From Cytophagaceae bacterium (GTDB lineage: Bacteria > Bacteroidota > Bacteroidia > Cytophagales > Spirosomataceae): DNA of 36,078 bases. Below the pieces are notes generated by a model. The model made no database searches, had not been told where the DNA came from, and saw only the letters and a list, made by a program, of their open reading frames with translations. Location of the stretch: NCBI GenBank assembly GCA_947450365.1, contig CANFVE010000028.1:1-36078 (forward strand). Direction: 5' to 3'. This document shows, one piece after another, positions 1 to 8,280 of this stretch (position 1 is the first letter of the stretch; each line of letters begins with the position of its first letter). A program made the position numbers and the translations under genes.

Positions 1-252
1 GGTTGGATTTCGTTCACCAAAGATATTTTGCGTGTTTTGCAAAGCGAAAAGGAACATGTAGTTGTATTGCTCTGGGGAAATCATGCGGCTTCTTTTGCGC
101 CTTTATTTGATATGAATAGGCATTTTGTAATTAAAAGTGCGCATCCATCTCCTTTGTCGGCGAATCGGGGAGGATGGTTCGGTAAAAAGCCATTTTCAAG
201 GACGAATACGATTTTAAAGGAATTAGGTCTAGAACCCATTCAATGGGTTTAG
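1..252 (+). CDS. ung: Uracil-DNA glycosylase, family 1, 3' end (partial)
   Basis: This is the C-terminal 83 residues of a uracil-DNA glycosylase. The reading frame is open from base 1, so the gene begins outside the window. The enzyme removes uracil from DNA at the start of base excision repair. The visible part carries VLLWGNHA and then SAHPSPLSA at about residues 46-54, which is the family-1 minor-groove intercalation loop with its conserved histidine. It is followed by the usual short tail with PFSRTN and a final helix. The natural stop TAG at 250-252 overlaps by 3 bp the stop codon of the convergent gene on the minus strand. Identification is firm from the HPSPLSA motif; nothing can be said about the N-terminal catalytic Asp motif, which is not in the window. 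Confidence 0.93.
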   Translation, partial: GWISFTKDILRVLQSEKEHVVVLLWGNHAASFAPLFDMNRHFVIKSAHPSPLSANRGGWFGKKPFSRTNTILKELGLEPIQWV

Positions 253-545
253 CATTTTTTTAATTGGCTTGGGAAATAGACAAATTGATTGGCGAATTCT
301 TTTTGGAAAAATTCACTAATAATTGATTCAATCGCGGTTCCATGGCTATCATCAAAATCGCTGATGAGGCATTGAACGGAATATCCTTTTGAATCCGGTT
401 CTTGGTGGGAAGTGATTTCAAATAAATGCACTTGATCGATAAATGTCCATGCAGCCATTTCTGGCAAAATGATTTTTTGTAGTGCCATTTGGGCCTTGGC
501 TTCGATGGAATTTTCGAAAAAGAGGGAAATGTTGTATTGAATCAT
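249..545 (-). CDS. DUF4286 family small protein
   Basis: A 98-residue soluble protein with no signal peptide or membrane segment. The opening MIQYNISLFFE, the central IDQVHLFEI and the later YSVQCLISDFDD fit the DUF4286 family, small proteins of about 100 residues common in Bacteroidota whose function I do not know. The fold pattern of alternating strands and helices suggests a ferredoxin-like alpha/beta domain (inference). The start ATG at 545-543 overlaps the stop TGA of the upstream dehydrogenase gene in an ATGA arrangement, so the two are probably translated from one message with coupling. Its own stop overlaps the ung stop from the other strand. Family assignment is by sequence resemblance only. 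Confidence 0.72.
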   Translation of the reverse strand: MIQYNISLFFENSIEAKAQMALQKIILPEMAAWTFIDQVHLFEITSHQEPDSKGYSVQCLISDFDDSHGTAIESIISEFFQKEFANQFVYFPSQLKKC

Positions 546-3502
546 AATTTGAATGTTTGGGTTGACAGGGCATCATACAAAATTTCAGCTGTATGAAAAC
601 CTTGTTTTTCGATTCCGTCTTTGAGTTGATGCCGACAGGAAGTTCCATTACTCGCCACGGTTACTTTATCGTTCGTCTGTAGAATTCGTGGAAAAAGGAC
701 GAGGTTGGCAATTTTTTGAGACATAGCATAATGTTTCTTTTCATAGCCAAAGGATCCGGCCATTCCGCAACAACCCGTGGGTAATAATTCCACTTCAAAA
801 TTTTCAGGAAAAGAGAGGGCTTTTCGTGTAGCAACTAATCCTGCAATGGCTTTTTGATGGCAATGCCCATGCAATAGGATTTTTTGAGGCATGCCGGTAA
901 AGGATTCCTTTAAAATTACTTTTTGATCGATTTTTTTTGCAATGAATTCATCAATCAATAGGCAATTGGGTTTCAAAATTTCTGCCAAATCACGATGGGA
1001 AACGCCCACTAAATCTGGGATTTCATCTCGGAAGGTTAATATGGCGCTTGGTTCAATTCCGATCAGGGGATGTTCGTCTGTGATTAAATCTTGTAAAATG
1101 CTCAGGTTATTGAGAGCGATTTGTTTGGCTTCAATCAGCATTCCTTTTGACAAATAACTGCGACCAGAACTTAATCCTGAAGGTATTTTTACACCAAAAC
1201 CGAGTTCGTTTAACAGTCCGATGGCCTTTTTTCCTAATTCAACCTCATTGTGATTTGTAAATTCATCTGCAAAGAAGTAGATAAATCCGTTTTTAAAATG
1301 ATCCTGAGGAATTCTTTTTTGATACCGTTGAAACCATGATTCGAGGCTAGTAAAATGAACCGCGGGCAATGATCTTTGTTGGGCAAAACCCATGAAAGAT
1401 TTGATAAAAAAGCTGCTTAGCGGAAATTCAATCAGGAAATTATAGAATGGAGCAATAAAACTTGCCCATTTCTGGGTTTTTGAAAAATGACCTATTAGTT
1501 GGGTACGCAAGGGAATACCCTTTTCCAGGTACTTTTGTTGGAGTGTTTCTGCCTTTAATTTGCTAATATCAACGCCAGAAGGACATTCGGTTTGACAACC
1601 TTTGCACGAAAGGCATAGATCAAGAATATCGTTTAATTCAGGATTAGAAAAGGGCTGTTTTTCGTCGCTGGAAAGGATTTGCCGGAGTAAATTTGCCCTT
1701 GCTCGTGTGCTATCTTTTTCTTCATGACTGGCCATGAAACTTGGACACATGGTTCCGCCACTTAATGCTGATTTTTTGCAATCTCCTGAACCCGAACACT
1801 TTTCGGCTAATCGTAAAGGTGTTTCTACATTGCCATAATCGAAGAAATAACTATGTTCATGCGGTTTGGTTTCCATAAAACGAAATGCCTCGTCCATAGG
1901 AGGGGTATGAACGATTTTTCCAGGATTTAGGATATTATGTGGGTCAAAAAGGGTTTTTATTTCCTCAAATAATTGAAGCATTTGGTTTCCCATGACTTCT
2001 TTGATGAATTCACCGCGGAGTCGACCGTCGCCGTGTTCTCCACTTAAGGAACCTTGGTATTTTTTAAGAATTTGAACCGTTTCGGTCAAAATTTCTCGAA
2101 ATAATCGTTTACCATCCTTGGTTTTTAAGTTCAAAAAGGGTTCGATGTGTAATTCACCTGCCCCAGCATGCGCATAATAAGCGGCTTTTACAGCTTTTCT
2201 GGCTAATAATTCTTGGATATCGGCCACGTAAGCGGGTAGGTCTTGGGGCGCCACGGCGCAATCTTCGATAAGATTAACAGCCTGCTCATCACCTACTAAA
2301 TTGCGAATTAAACCAAGTCCTGCTTTACGTATATCCCAGCCTTTATACATTTGTTCTGCATCTAAAACTGGATAGGCGTATCCGATGTTGGCTTTTTGTA
2401 AGGTTTGGATGCAGGTTTGGATTTTTTGGTTTACCTCGGAGGCTTGTTGGCCTCGAAACTCAACCATTAAGATAGCCGCAGGATTTCCTTCAATAAAATC
2501 GCGTAAGGGTTCGAAATTCGGATGATGAATTGTGAAGGACAAAATAAAATCGTCAACTAATTCTGAGGCCGTGGGTTCGAAAGCCAAGGCAATCAAATTT
2601 GCTTGTAAGGCATCTTGAATCGATGGACAGTGAATACATAGAAGATTTACATGCGGGTCAGGCAAATCAAGCAATTGCACTTTCATTGCATGCACTACTG
2701 CAAGCGTACCTTCAGATCCAGCGAGTAATGCGGATAAATTGAAAGGTTTTCCTTTGGGATTAAACGGTTGCATGTCAGCCAATGCGTCTAAGGCATATCC
2801 GCTATTTCTACGTTTTATTTCGGGTTTTGGGAAGGATTTTTTGATGTTATCTTGGACATTGGGATTGTTTAAAATCCGATGCAATTCCTTGTATATTTGT
2901 CCCTCTAGATTATGTAAGGTGGTTTTTTTGTAAAATTCTTCGTTGCTTAGGGTATGGGTATGAATTTCGGATCCGTCGGCTAGAATTGCCCGAGTTTCCA
3001 ACAAATGATCCCGCACATTTCCCCAAACAATTGAATGCAAGCCACATGAATTATTTCCGAGCATGCCACCGAGCAGTGCACGATTTGCGGTCGAAGTCTC
3101 GGGGCCAAAAAATAAACCCGCACTCGTCAATTCTTTGTTTAAATCATCCCGAATGATTCCAGGTTCGATCCAAGCTGTTTTTTCTTTTTTATTCAGCAAA
3201 ATTATTTTACTCATCTTGGGGCCAATTTCCATGGAAATTCCGTCACCAACTACCTGACCTGCCAAGGAGGTTCCTGCGCCTCGCGGAATTAGGCTAGTAT
3301 GTTGGTTTAACGCAAAATGAACAAGTCGCTTGATGTCTTTGGACGAATTTGGAATGGCAACGGCCTTAGGTTTTACCTGGTAAACGGAGGCGTCCGTGCT
3401 GTATATTTTCCGAGCGATTTCTGAGCTTTGGGATTGATCAAAGAACAATTTGCCTTCAAAATGAATGCTTAATTTTTCAATATCCTCTTTGCTCCAATGC
3501 AT
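542..3502 (-). CDS. FAD-linked oxidase / Fe-S dehydrogenase fusion (YdiJ-type, D-2-hydroxyacid dehydrogenase)
   Basis: A 986-residue fusion of a GlcD/D-lactate-dehydrogenase-type flavoprotein with a GlpC-like iron-sulfur half, close in size to E. coli YdiJ (about 1018 aa). The PCMH FAD-binding motif PRGAGTSLAGQ is at residues 73-83 and GGMLGNNSCG at 145-154. The substrate-side motif SGEHGDGRLRGEF is at 487-499. A first cysteine group lies around 569-586. The classic 4Fe-4S motif CLSCKGCQTECP is at 630-641. CCG-domain cysteines follow: HCHQKA at 880-885 and TGCCGMAG at 909-916. YdiJ-type enzymes oxidise D-2-hydroxyacids such as D-2-hydroxyglutarate and pass electrons to an acceptor; which substrate is used here cannot be read. 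The start MHWSKEDIE is a natural beginning for the family. All motifs are intact. Confidence 0.88.
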   Translation of the reverse strand: MHWSKEDIEKLSIHFEGKLFFDQSQSSEIARKIYSTDASVYQVKPKAVAIPNSSKDIKRLVHFALNQHTSLIPRGAGTSLAGQVVGDGISMEIGPKMSKIILLNKKEKTAWIEPGIIRDDLNKELTSAGLFFGPETSTANRALLGGMLGNNSCGLHSIVWGNVRDHLLETRAILADGSEIHTHTLSNEEFYKKTTLHNLEGQIYKELHRILNNPNVQDNIKKSFPKPEIKRRNSGYALDALADMQPFNPKGKPFNLSALLAGSEGTLAVVHAMKVQLLDLPDPHVNLLCIHCPSIQDALQANLIALAFEPTASELVDDFILSFTIHHPNFEPLRDFIEGNPAAILMVEFRGQQASEVNQKIQTCIQTLQKANIGYAYPVLDAEQMYKGWDIRKAGLGLIRNLVGDEQAVNLIEDCAVAPQDLPAYVADIQELLARKAVKAAYYAHAGAGELHIEPFLNLKTKDGKRLFREILTETVQILKKYQGSLSGEHGDGRLRGEFIKEVMGNQMLQLFEEIKTLFDPHNILNPGKIVHTPPMDEAFRFMETKPHEHSYFFDYGNVETPLRLAEKCSGSGDCKKSALSGGTMCPSFMASHEEKDSTRARANLLRQILSSDEKQPFSNPELNDILDLCLSCKGCQTECPSGVDISKLKAETLQQKYLEKGIPLRTQLIGHFSKTQKWASFIAPFYNFLIEFPLSSFFIKSFMGFAQQRSLPAVHFTSLESWFQRYQKRIPQDHFKNGFIYFFADEFTNHNEVELGKKAIGLLNELGFGVKIPSGLSSGRSYLSKGMLIEAKQIALNNLSILQDLITDEHPLIGIEPSAILTFRDEIPDLVGVSHRDLAEILKPNCLLIDEFIAKKIDQKVILKESFTGMPQKILLHGHCHQKAIAGLVATRKALSFPENFEVELLPTGCCGMAGSFGYEKKHYAMSQKIANLVLFPRILQTNDKVTVASNGTSCRHQLKDGIEKQGFHTAEILYDALSTQTFKL

Positions 3503-3595
3503 GTTTGATTTCTTACAAAAGTTAAATTTACGAAATCCAATCTTACGTTCATATTGCCATTCAAAGTTTATACATTCAATTCATCCACTATTGTA

Positions 3596-3624
3596 TTTGG
3601 ATTGGCTCATAAATTGTAATTTTG
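3596..3624 (+). promoter_or_regulatory. Predicted Bacteroidota-type promoter of the ABC permease gene
   Basis: An exact TANNTTTG box (TAATTTTG, 3617-3624) lies 16 bp before the start codon at 3641. A TTTG (3596-3599) stands 17 bp upstream of it and could be the -33 element; this spacing is shorter than the 20 bp seen at other promoters in this window. The -7 box is the stronger part of the evidence. The short leader fits a single-gene transcript ending at the terminator near 4969. Confidence 0.55.
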
Positions 3625-3640
3625 GGAAGAATCGAAATGT

Positions 3641-4885
3641 ATGAAATTTATTAGACAAGTTTGGGAGAGTTTATTGTTCGCGTATCAGGCCTTGCGCTCG
3701 AATGTATTACGTACAACTTTATCCCTGTTAGGTGTTAGTATTGGGATTTTTGCCATTGTCGCTGTATTCACGGCGGTGGATTCCTTAAAACAAAATATTC
3801 GATCTGAGATTGACTCGTTTTCGAGTGGGGGAGTAATCTATGTTGGTAAATGGCCCTGGTTGATGCAAAATAATTACCCATGGTGGAAATATTTGAATCG
3901 TCCTGAGATGAAATATACGGAGTACAAATATTTAAAAGAGCATCTTAAATCGGCGCAAGCGGTTGTCATTATCGATAATGGGCGTACCGCTTCAGCGACC
4001 AATGGGAGTAGTAGTATGGATGTGAATATGAGCGGGGCAAGTTATGAATACAATCAAATCGCGAGTGTGCCCATTGGGGAAGGGCGTTATTTCTTACCCA
4101 TCGAATCTGAGAATGGAATGAATGTGTGTATCATTGGGGCTTTGGTGGCTGAAAATTTAAGTCCGGGTCGTTCTGCAGTAGGTCAAATCATTAAATTGAA
4201 TGGGATTAAATTCTCAGTGATTGGGGTTATTGAAAAGAAAGGAACCGATATGTTGAGTTTTGGTGGTACGCCTGATGAAAAGGTTTTTGTGCCTTACAAT
4301 ACGTATTCAGCTGTATTTCAAAAAGATAAGCCAGCGCCCGATATTGCCATTAAAGCCTTGGAATCCGATGCGGGTCAGGTGGTTTTGGAAGGTGAGATTA
4401 CGGGTATTATGCGAAGTTTACGTTCGATTAAGCCGAAGCAAGAGGATAATTTCTCGATTAATCGGTTGGATGGCTTGAATCAATTTTTTGATGGAATATT
4501 TTCAGTATTGAATATTGCGGGTTCACTGATCGCTGGTTTTTCTTTATTGGTAGGCGGTTTTGGAATCGCAAATATCATGTTTGTTTCGGTGAAGGAACGG
4601 ACTAATATTATTGGTATTCAAAAATCCTTAGGGGCAAAGAATTATTTTATTTTATTTCAGTTTTTATTTGAGGCTGTTTTCTTGAGTTTGATTGGTGGAT
4701 TGGTGGGAATAGGGCTAGTCGTCTTAATTACTCTTATTCCCCAAGAAGCATTGCCTTTGCATTTATCTGTGGCGAATGTGGCCAAAGGTTTGATGATATC
4801 CAGTTTTATTGGGATTCTTTCGGGGATTATCCCTGCTTGGGTGGCGGCTAAGATGGATCCAGTGATTGCGATTCGATCAAAATAG
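3641..4885 (+). CDS. ABC transporter permease, MacB/FtsX type
   Basis: A 414-residue membrane protein with the layout of MacB-type (type VII ABC) permeases. There is a short cytoplasmic N-terminus, a first membrane segment at about 25-47 (LLGVSIGIFAIVAVF), a large periplasmic MacB_PCD domain, then three membrane segments in the C-terminal 140 residues (around 290-315, 340-365 and 380-400). Between them is the FtsX-like loop VSVKERTNIIGIQKSLGA. Proteins of this family work with an ATPase to move substrates across, or transmit force through, the envelope rather than pumping through the inner membrane. No ATPase or membrane-fusion partner is adjacent. The gene stands alone between its own promoter and a strong terminator, so its ATPase must be encoded elsewhere. 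Substrate unknown. Confidence 0.85.
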   Translation: MKFIRQVWESLLFAYQALRSNVLRTTLSLLGVSIGIFAIVAVFTAVDSLKQNIRSEIDSFSSGGVIYVGKWPWLMQNNYPWWKYLNRPEMKYTEYKYLKEHLKSAQAVVIIDNGRTASATNGSSSMDVNMSGASYEYNQIASVPIGEGRYFLPIESENGMNVCIIGALVAENLSPGRSAVGQIIKLNGIKFSVIGVIEKKGTDMLSFGGTPDEKVFVPYNTYSAVFQKDKPAPDIAIKALESDAGQVVLEGEITGIMRSLRSIKPKQEDNFSINRLDGLNQFFDGIFSVLNIAGSLIAGFSLLVGGFGIANIMFVSVKERTNIIGIQKSLGAKNYFILFQFLFEAVFLSLIGGLVGIGLVVLITLIPQEALPLHLSVANVAKGLMISSFIGILSGIIPAWVAAKMDPVIAIRSK

Positions 4886-4968
4886 ACTAATTTCTGGTCG
4901 AATTGAAATGATTTGAGATTTATTCTGATAGGATGAAACCTTTGTAAAATGCTAAGATCAGGGAACAT

Positions 4969-5005
4969 AAAAAGACCGAAGAAAATGAATTCTTCGGTCT
5001 TTTTT
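4969..5005. terminator. Bidirectional rho-independent terminator between the ABC permease and mdh
   Basis: GACCGAAGAA (4974-4983) pairs perfectly with TTCTTCGGTC (4990-4999) around a 6-nt loop. It is flanked by A5 on the left and T6 on the right, so it can terminate both convergent genes. Confidence 0.9.
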
Positions 5006-5036
5006 AATGCCTATACGCTCATCGCGTATGAGTTAA

Positions 5037-5972
5037 TTAAATGGAAAGTGTCGCTAACACACCATTCATATTACGAACAGCGTCGGCTGATTTATTGAAG
5101 GCAGCTTGTTCGTCGGCTGTTAATTGATAGTCGACAATTTTCTCCCAACCGTTTTTTCCCAAAACTACTGGAACCCCTAAGCAAATATCGCTTTGGCCAT
5201 ACTCGCCATTCAAAGGCACGCAACAAGCCATAATTTTTTTCTCATCCCGAACAATGGCTTCTACCAAAGCTGCACCAGCAGCGCCTGGTGCATACCATGC
5301 GGAGGTACCTAATAAACCGGTAAGCGTTGCGCCACCCACCATCGTGTCAGCTGCTACCTTATCCAATGTATCTGAATCCAAAAATTGACTTACAGGTACT
5401 CCATTATATGTCGCTAAGCGCTTTAATGGAATCATGGTCGTATCTCCATGACCACCGATAACCGTTCCGGAAATATCATTGATAGACACATCCATGGCTT
5501 TCGCTAAATAACATTTGAAACGTGCTGAATCCAAGGTTCCACCCATTCCGATGATGCGGTGTTTATCCAATCCAGCGATTGAATTAGCTAAATAAGTCAT
5601 CGTATCCATTGGGTTAGAAATGATCACGATGATTGGGTTTTTTGAAAATTTCAAGATATTCTCAACCACACTTTTTACAATACCTGCGTTTACGCCGATT
5701 AATTCTTCACGCGTCATACCTGGCTTACGAGGTAATCCTGATGTAATAACTACGACGTCTGAATTGGCCGTTTTTGAATAATCGTTGGTCGAACCGATTA
5801 GGGTCGTATCAAATCCCAATAAGCTGGCTGTTTGATACATATCTAAGGTTTTACCCTCTGCGATACCTTCTTTGATATCTAATAAAACTAATTCGTCAGC
5901 TAATTCTTTTCTGGCGATGTTGTCTGCACAAGTGGCGCCCACGGCACCTGCTCCTACTACTGTGATTTTCAT
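5037..5972 (-). CDS. mdh: Malate dehydrogenase (LDH-like type)
   Basis: A 311-residue NAD-dependent dehydrogenase that interconverts malate and oxaloacetate in the TCA cycle. The Rossmann motif GAGAVG is at residues 7-12 and the NAD-selecting Asp at about 32 (LLDIKEG). The malate-specific arginines are in LPRKPGMTR (R82 and R88), with substrate Arg151 and catalytic His175 in GGHGDTT. I start at MKITVVGAG (ATG at 5972) rather than at an ATG 30 bp upstream, because the Rossmann strand begins at residue 2 in this family and the extra ten residues have no counterpart. The gene is single, convergent with the permease gene and sharing its terminator, and divergent from the YkvA-like gene. Complete and ordinary. 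Confidence 0.95.
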   Translation of the reverse strand: MKITVVGAGAVGATCADNIARKELADELVLLDIKEGIAEGKTLDMYQTASLLGFDTTLIGSTNDYSKTANSDVVVITSGLPRKPGMTREELIGVNAGIVKSVVENILKFSKNPIIVIISNPMDTMTYLANSIAGLDKHRIIGMGGTLDSARFKCYLAKAMDVSINDISGTVIGGHGDTTMIPLKRLATYNGVPVSQFLDSDTLDKVAADTMVGGATLTGLLGTSAWYAPGAAGAALVEAIVRDEKKIMACCVPLNGEYGQSDICLGVPVVLGKNGWEKIVDYQLTADEQAAFNKSADAVRNMNGVLATLSI

Positions 5973-6050
5973 TGTAAAAATGTTAGGAATGAAATGATTC
6001 AAAAAAACGTTACGAAATTACGACAAATACAGCAATTATTGAATCATTTT

Positions 6051-6082
6051 TTCGTTCGAATAAGAGGTTTTTCTTATATTTA
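6051..6082 (+). promoter_or_regulatory. Candidate promoter of the YkvA-like gene
   Basis: TTCG (6051-6054), a 20-bp spacer, then TATATTTA (6075-6082): each box is one mismatch from TTTG and TANNTTTG. The spacing equals that of the other promoters described in this window. The predicted start lies about 10 bp before the ATG at 6100, so the leader would be very short. Confidence 0.4.
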
Positions 6083-6099
6083 AGGATTAAATAAGTTAA

Positions 6100-6519
6100 A
6101 TGGGAAAAGGAACAAGTTTTATTAACCGCATTTTAGACTCACGTTTTTTCAAAGAAGCCATGGTTCAGGGAGAAGCTATGGTTGCGAAGGACAAATTGGG
6201 TTTATTGCGATTAATTAAAACGGCATTGCAAAAAGTTTCTGAAATGGCGGAAAAGAGTAATTTGACTGTTGTTAAATTGCTCAATCATTACATTATTTTA
6301 TTTAGTCAATTGATTAAGGCATATGTGCAAGGAACCTACCGAAAATTGCCTACGATTGCTTTGGTAAAAATGGCCGCCGTGATTGTTTATTTTATTTCTC
6401 CTTTTGATTTTATTCCGGATGTTTTGCCCTTAATTGGTTTTACAGATGACTTAGCTTTGGTGTTATGGGTGGGGAAATCGATCAAAGCGGAATTGGACGA
6501 ATTTGAAAAACAATTGTGA
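6100..6519 (+). CDS. YkvA-family (DUF1232) membrane protein
   Basis: A 139-residue protein with the DUF1232/YkvA signature near its C-terminus: YFISPFDFIPDVLPLIGFTDD at about 103-123. That segment is a re-entrant or single membrane helix with the conserved SPFDFIPD and DD residues. The first 90 residues are amphipathic helices (KVSEMAEKSNLTVVKLLNHY). The biochemical role of YkvA proteins is not established. The gene is followed after 71 bp by tatA on the same strand, so the two could be co-transcribed, although the leader of tatA is also long enough to hold a promoter of its own. Family assignment is secure; function is open. Confidence 0.85.
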   Translation: MGKGTSFINRILDSRFFKEAMVQGEAMVAKDKLGLLRLIKTALQKVSEMAEKSNLTVVKLLNHYIILFSQLIKAYVQGTYRKLPTIALVKMAAVIVYFISPFDFIPDVLPLIGFTDDLALVLWVGKSIKAELDEFEKQL

Positions 6520-6590
6520 TCTTTCAAATCGGATAGCGAGGAAATTTAGTTAGGATTGAATATATTTACATAATTTAAAAAATAGAAAAG

Positions 6591-6797
6591 ATGAACATAG
6601 CAAGTATATTGTTGTTTTTGAACGGATTAGGTGGCGGAGAATTGTTATTGATCGGTTTAGCCATTTTGTTATTTTTTGGTGGTAAAAAATTGCCGGAATT
6701 AATGAAGGGCCTTGGAAAAGGCATCCGTGAGTTTCAGGATGCGAAAAACGAGGTGAAAGATCAGATCAATAAAGAATTGGACGAAACTAAAAAATAA
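6591..6797 (+). CDS. tatA: Sec-independent protein translocase subunit TatA
   Basis: A 68-residue TatA/TatE protein, the pore-forming component of twin-arginine transport of folded proteins across the inner membrane. It has a short N-terminus, one membrane helix at about 17-34 ([12 protein letters not shown]), the invariant hinge FGGKKLPEL at 29-37, an amphipathic helix ([15 protein letters not shown]) and a short charged tail. Length and order are typical. No tatC is adjacent. A probable client in this window is the carboxylesterase at 29514-31160, which has an RR signal (inference). A GC-rich hairpin lies 23 bp after its stop and may end or separate its transcript from gatA. Confidence 0.93.
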   Translation: MNIASILLFLNGLGGGELLLIGLAILLFFGGKKLPELMKGLGKGIREFQDAKNEVKDQINKELDETKK

Positions 6798-6804
6798 GGT
6801 TTCT

Positions 6805-6812
6805 TATTTTTG
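6805..6812 (+). promoter_or_regulatory. Candidate -7 promoter box for gatA
   Basis: TATTTTTG is an exact match to the Bacteroidota TANNTTTG -7 element. It sits 8 bp before the hairpin at 6821-6846 and 64 bp before the gatA start. I see no good TTTG at the -33 distance, so the promoter is only half supported. Confidence 0.35.
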
Positions 6813-6820
6813 TTGTCATT

Positions 6821-6851
6821 GCATAGTTGGGGTATCCCAACTATGCTTTTG
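6821..6851 (+). terminator. Strong hairpin between tatA and gatA (terminator or 5' leader structure)
   Basis: GCATAGTTGGG (6821-6831) pairs without mismatch with CCCAACTATGC (6836-6846) around a GTAT loop, followed by a short TTTT and then GTG. The 11-bp stem is strong but the T-run is weak for a terminator. If the TATTTTTG box at 6805-6812 is a promoter, the gatA transcript would begin right at this stem. Confidence 0.6.
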
Positions 6852-6875
6852 TGTTTAAATGAATCCCCATTTTTA

Positions 6876-8276
6876 ATGGAAAATAAACCACTGCCTTATG
6901 CGGAAATAAGGCGTCAATTAATCGAAGGTAGACAATCTTGTCTTAGTTTGGTTCAGCAGTATTTGAAGCAAATTGATGCCTTTAACGCAGAATATAACGT
7001 ATTTTTAGAAGTATATCGGGAAGAAGCTTTGGTTCAAGCCAAACAAATCGATGAGAAATTAAAGTCGGGTCATGCAGGTAAATTAGCCGGGATGGTCATC
7101 GGGATTAAAGACCTGCTTACCTATGAAAATCATGGATCTCAAGCAGGGAGTCAAATTCTGAATGGGTTCACATCTACGTTTACGGGTACTGCGGTTCAAC
7201 GATTATTGGACGAAGATGCGATTGTGATTGGTCGTCAAAATTGTGATGAATTCGGAATGGGTTCTACGAATGAAAATTCTTCCTTTGGCCCGGTTTTAAA
7301 TTTTGCCAATAAAATACATGTAGCAGGGGGTAGTTCGGGAGGTTCGGCGGTGGCGGTTCAAGCGGGCATGTGTCATTTGTCCATCGGTACCGATACGGGG
7401 GGGTCGATTCGGATGCCCGCAGCTTTTTGTGGGATTTCGGGTTTGAAGCCAACCTATGGATTGGTTTCGCGATGGGGTTTAATCGCCTATGCTTCTTCGT
7501 TTGATACTATTGGCCCGATGGGCCATTTTGTCGAGGATTTAGCCTTGGCAATGTCCATTATGGCCGGTCCAGATGAGCAGGATAGCACGGTGGTTTCTGC
7601 TCCCGATTTGGTAAAATCATCTACACGAAAACTTGCCTATATTAAAGAAATTGTGGAACATCCAAGTTTGCAACCCGAGATTCGGGATGCGTTTTTTATG
7701 CAAGTAGATTCGTTGAAAAAAGCTGGATATGAGGTAGAATCGGTGGATTTTCCATATATCGATCAAATGTTGCCTACCTATTATGTATTAACTACAGCTG
7801 AAGCAAGTTCAAATTTATCTCGTTTTGATGGTGTGAAATATGGACATCGGACGGAAAATCCACATGATTTAATGGATTTGTATAAAAAGACAAGGGACGA
7901 GGGATTTGGTGAAGAGGTAAAACGACGAATTATGTTAGGTACTTTCGTATTAAGTGCGGATTATTATGATGCTTATTATACGAAGGCACAAAAGGTTCGT
8001 CGGCTTATTCAGGAATATACGAATCGAATTCTTGCGGATTTTGATTTTATTATTTCGCCTACGACGTCTTCGACTGCCTATGCGATTGGTGAGAAGACGG
8101 CAGATCCTTTGCAAATGTATTTAGGAGATTTGTTTACCGTGCAAGCGAATGTAACAGGATTGCCTGCCATTTCCGTCCCAATGGGTGTGGATACGAATCA
8201 TTTGCCAATGGGATTCCAATTTATGGGATCCTCTTTTTCTGAAAATGCGCTTATTGAAATAGCTAAATTGATTTAA
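6876..8276 (+). CDS. gatA: Asp/Glu-tRNA amidotransferase subunit A
   Basis: A 466-residue amidase-signature enzyme that supplies ammonia from glutamine to convert Glu-tRNA(Gln) or Asp-tRNA(Asn) into the correctly charged tRNA. The Ser-cisSer-Lys triad is present: Lys78 in GIKDLL, Ser153 in GGSSGGSAVA and Ser177 in GTDTGGSIRMP. The GatA-type stretch GRQNCDEFGMGSTNENS (119-135) is intact. I start at MENKPLPYAEIR (ATG 6876). The frame runs upstream to a TTG at 6810 and through an ATG at 6843, but that part is occupied by the 11-bp hairpin and has no family counterpart. The lytic transglycosylase gene begins 4 bp after the stop. gatB and gatC are not in the window. Confidence 0.93.
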   Translation: MENKPLPYAEIRRQLIEGRQSCLSLVQQYLKQIDAFNAEYNVFLEVYREEALVQAKQIDEKLKSGHAGKLAGMVIGIKDLLTYENHGSQAGSQILNGFTSTFTGTAVQRLLDEDAIVIGRQNCDEFGMGSTNENSSFGPVLNFANKIHVAGGSSGGSAVAVQAGMCHLSIGTDTGGSIRMPAAFCGISGLKPTYGLVSRWGLIAYASSFDTIGPMGHFVEDLALAMSIMAGPDEQDSTVVSAPDLVKSSTRKLAYIKEIVEHPSLQPEIRDAFFMQVDSLKKAGYEVESVDFPYIDQMLPTYYVLTTAEASSNLSRFDGVKYGHRTENPHDLMDLYKKTRDEGFGEEVKRRIMLGTFVLSADYYDAYYTKAQKVRRLIQEYTNRILADFDFIISPTTSSTAYAIGEKTADPLQMYLGDLFTVQANVTGLPAISVPMGVDTNHLPMGFQFMGSSFSENALIEIAKLI

Positions 8277-8280
8277 TATT

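Noticed and set aside
6821..6846. Inverted repeat as the end of an insertion sequence
   Set aside because: A single copy with a 4-nt loop, no transposase nearby and no target duplication; it is an RNA hairpin.
6810..6875. N-terminal extension of GatA from a TTG codon
   Set aside because: The segment is covered by a perfect hairpin and a promoter-like box, and GatA proteins have no such extension; ATG 6876 fits the family.
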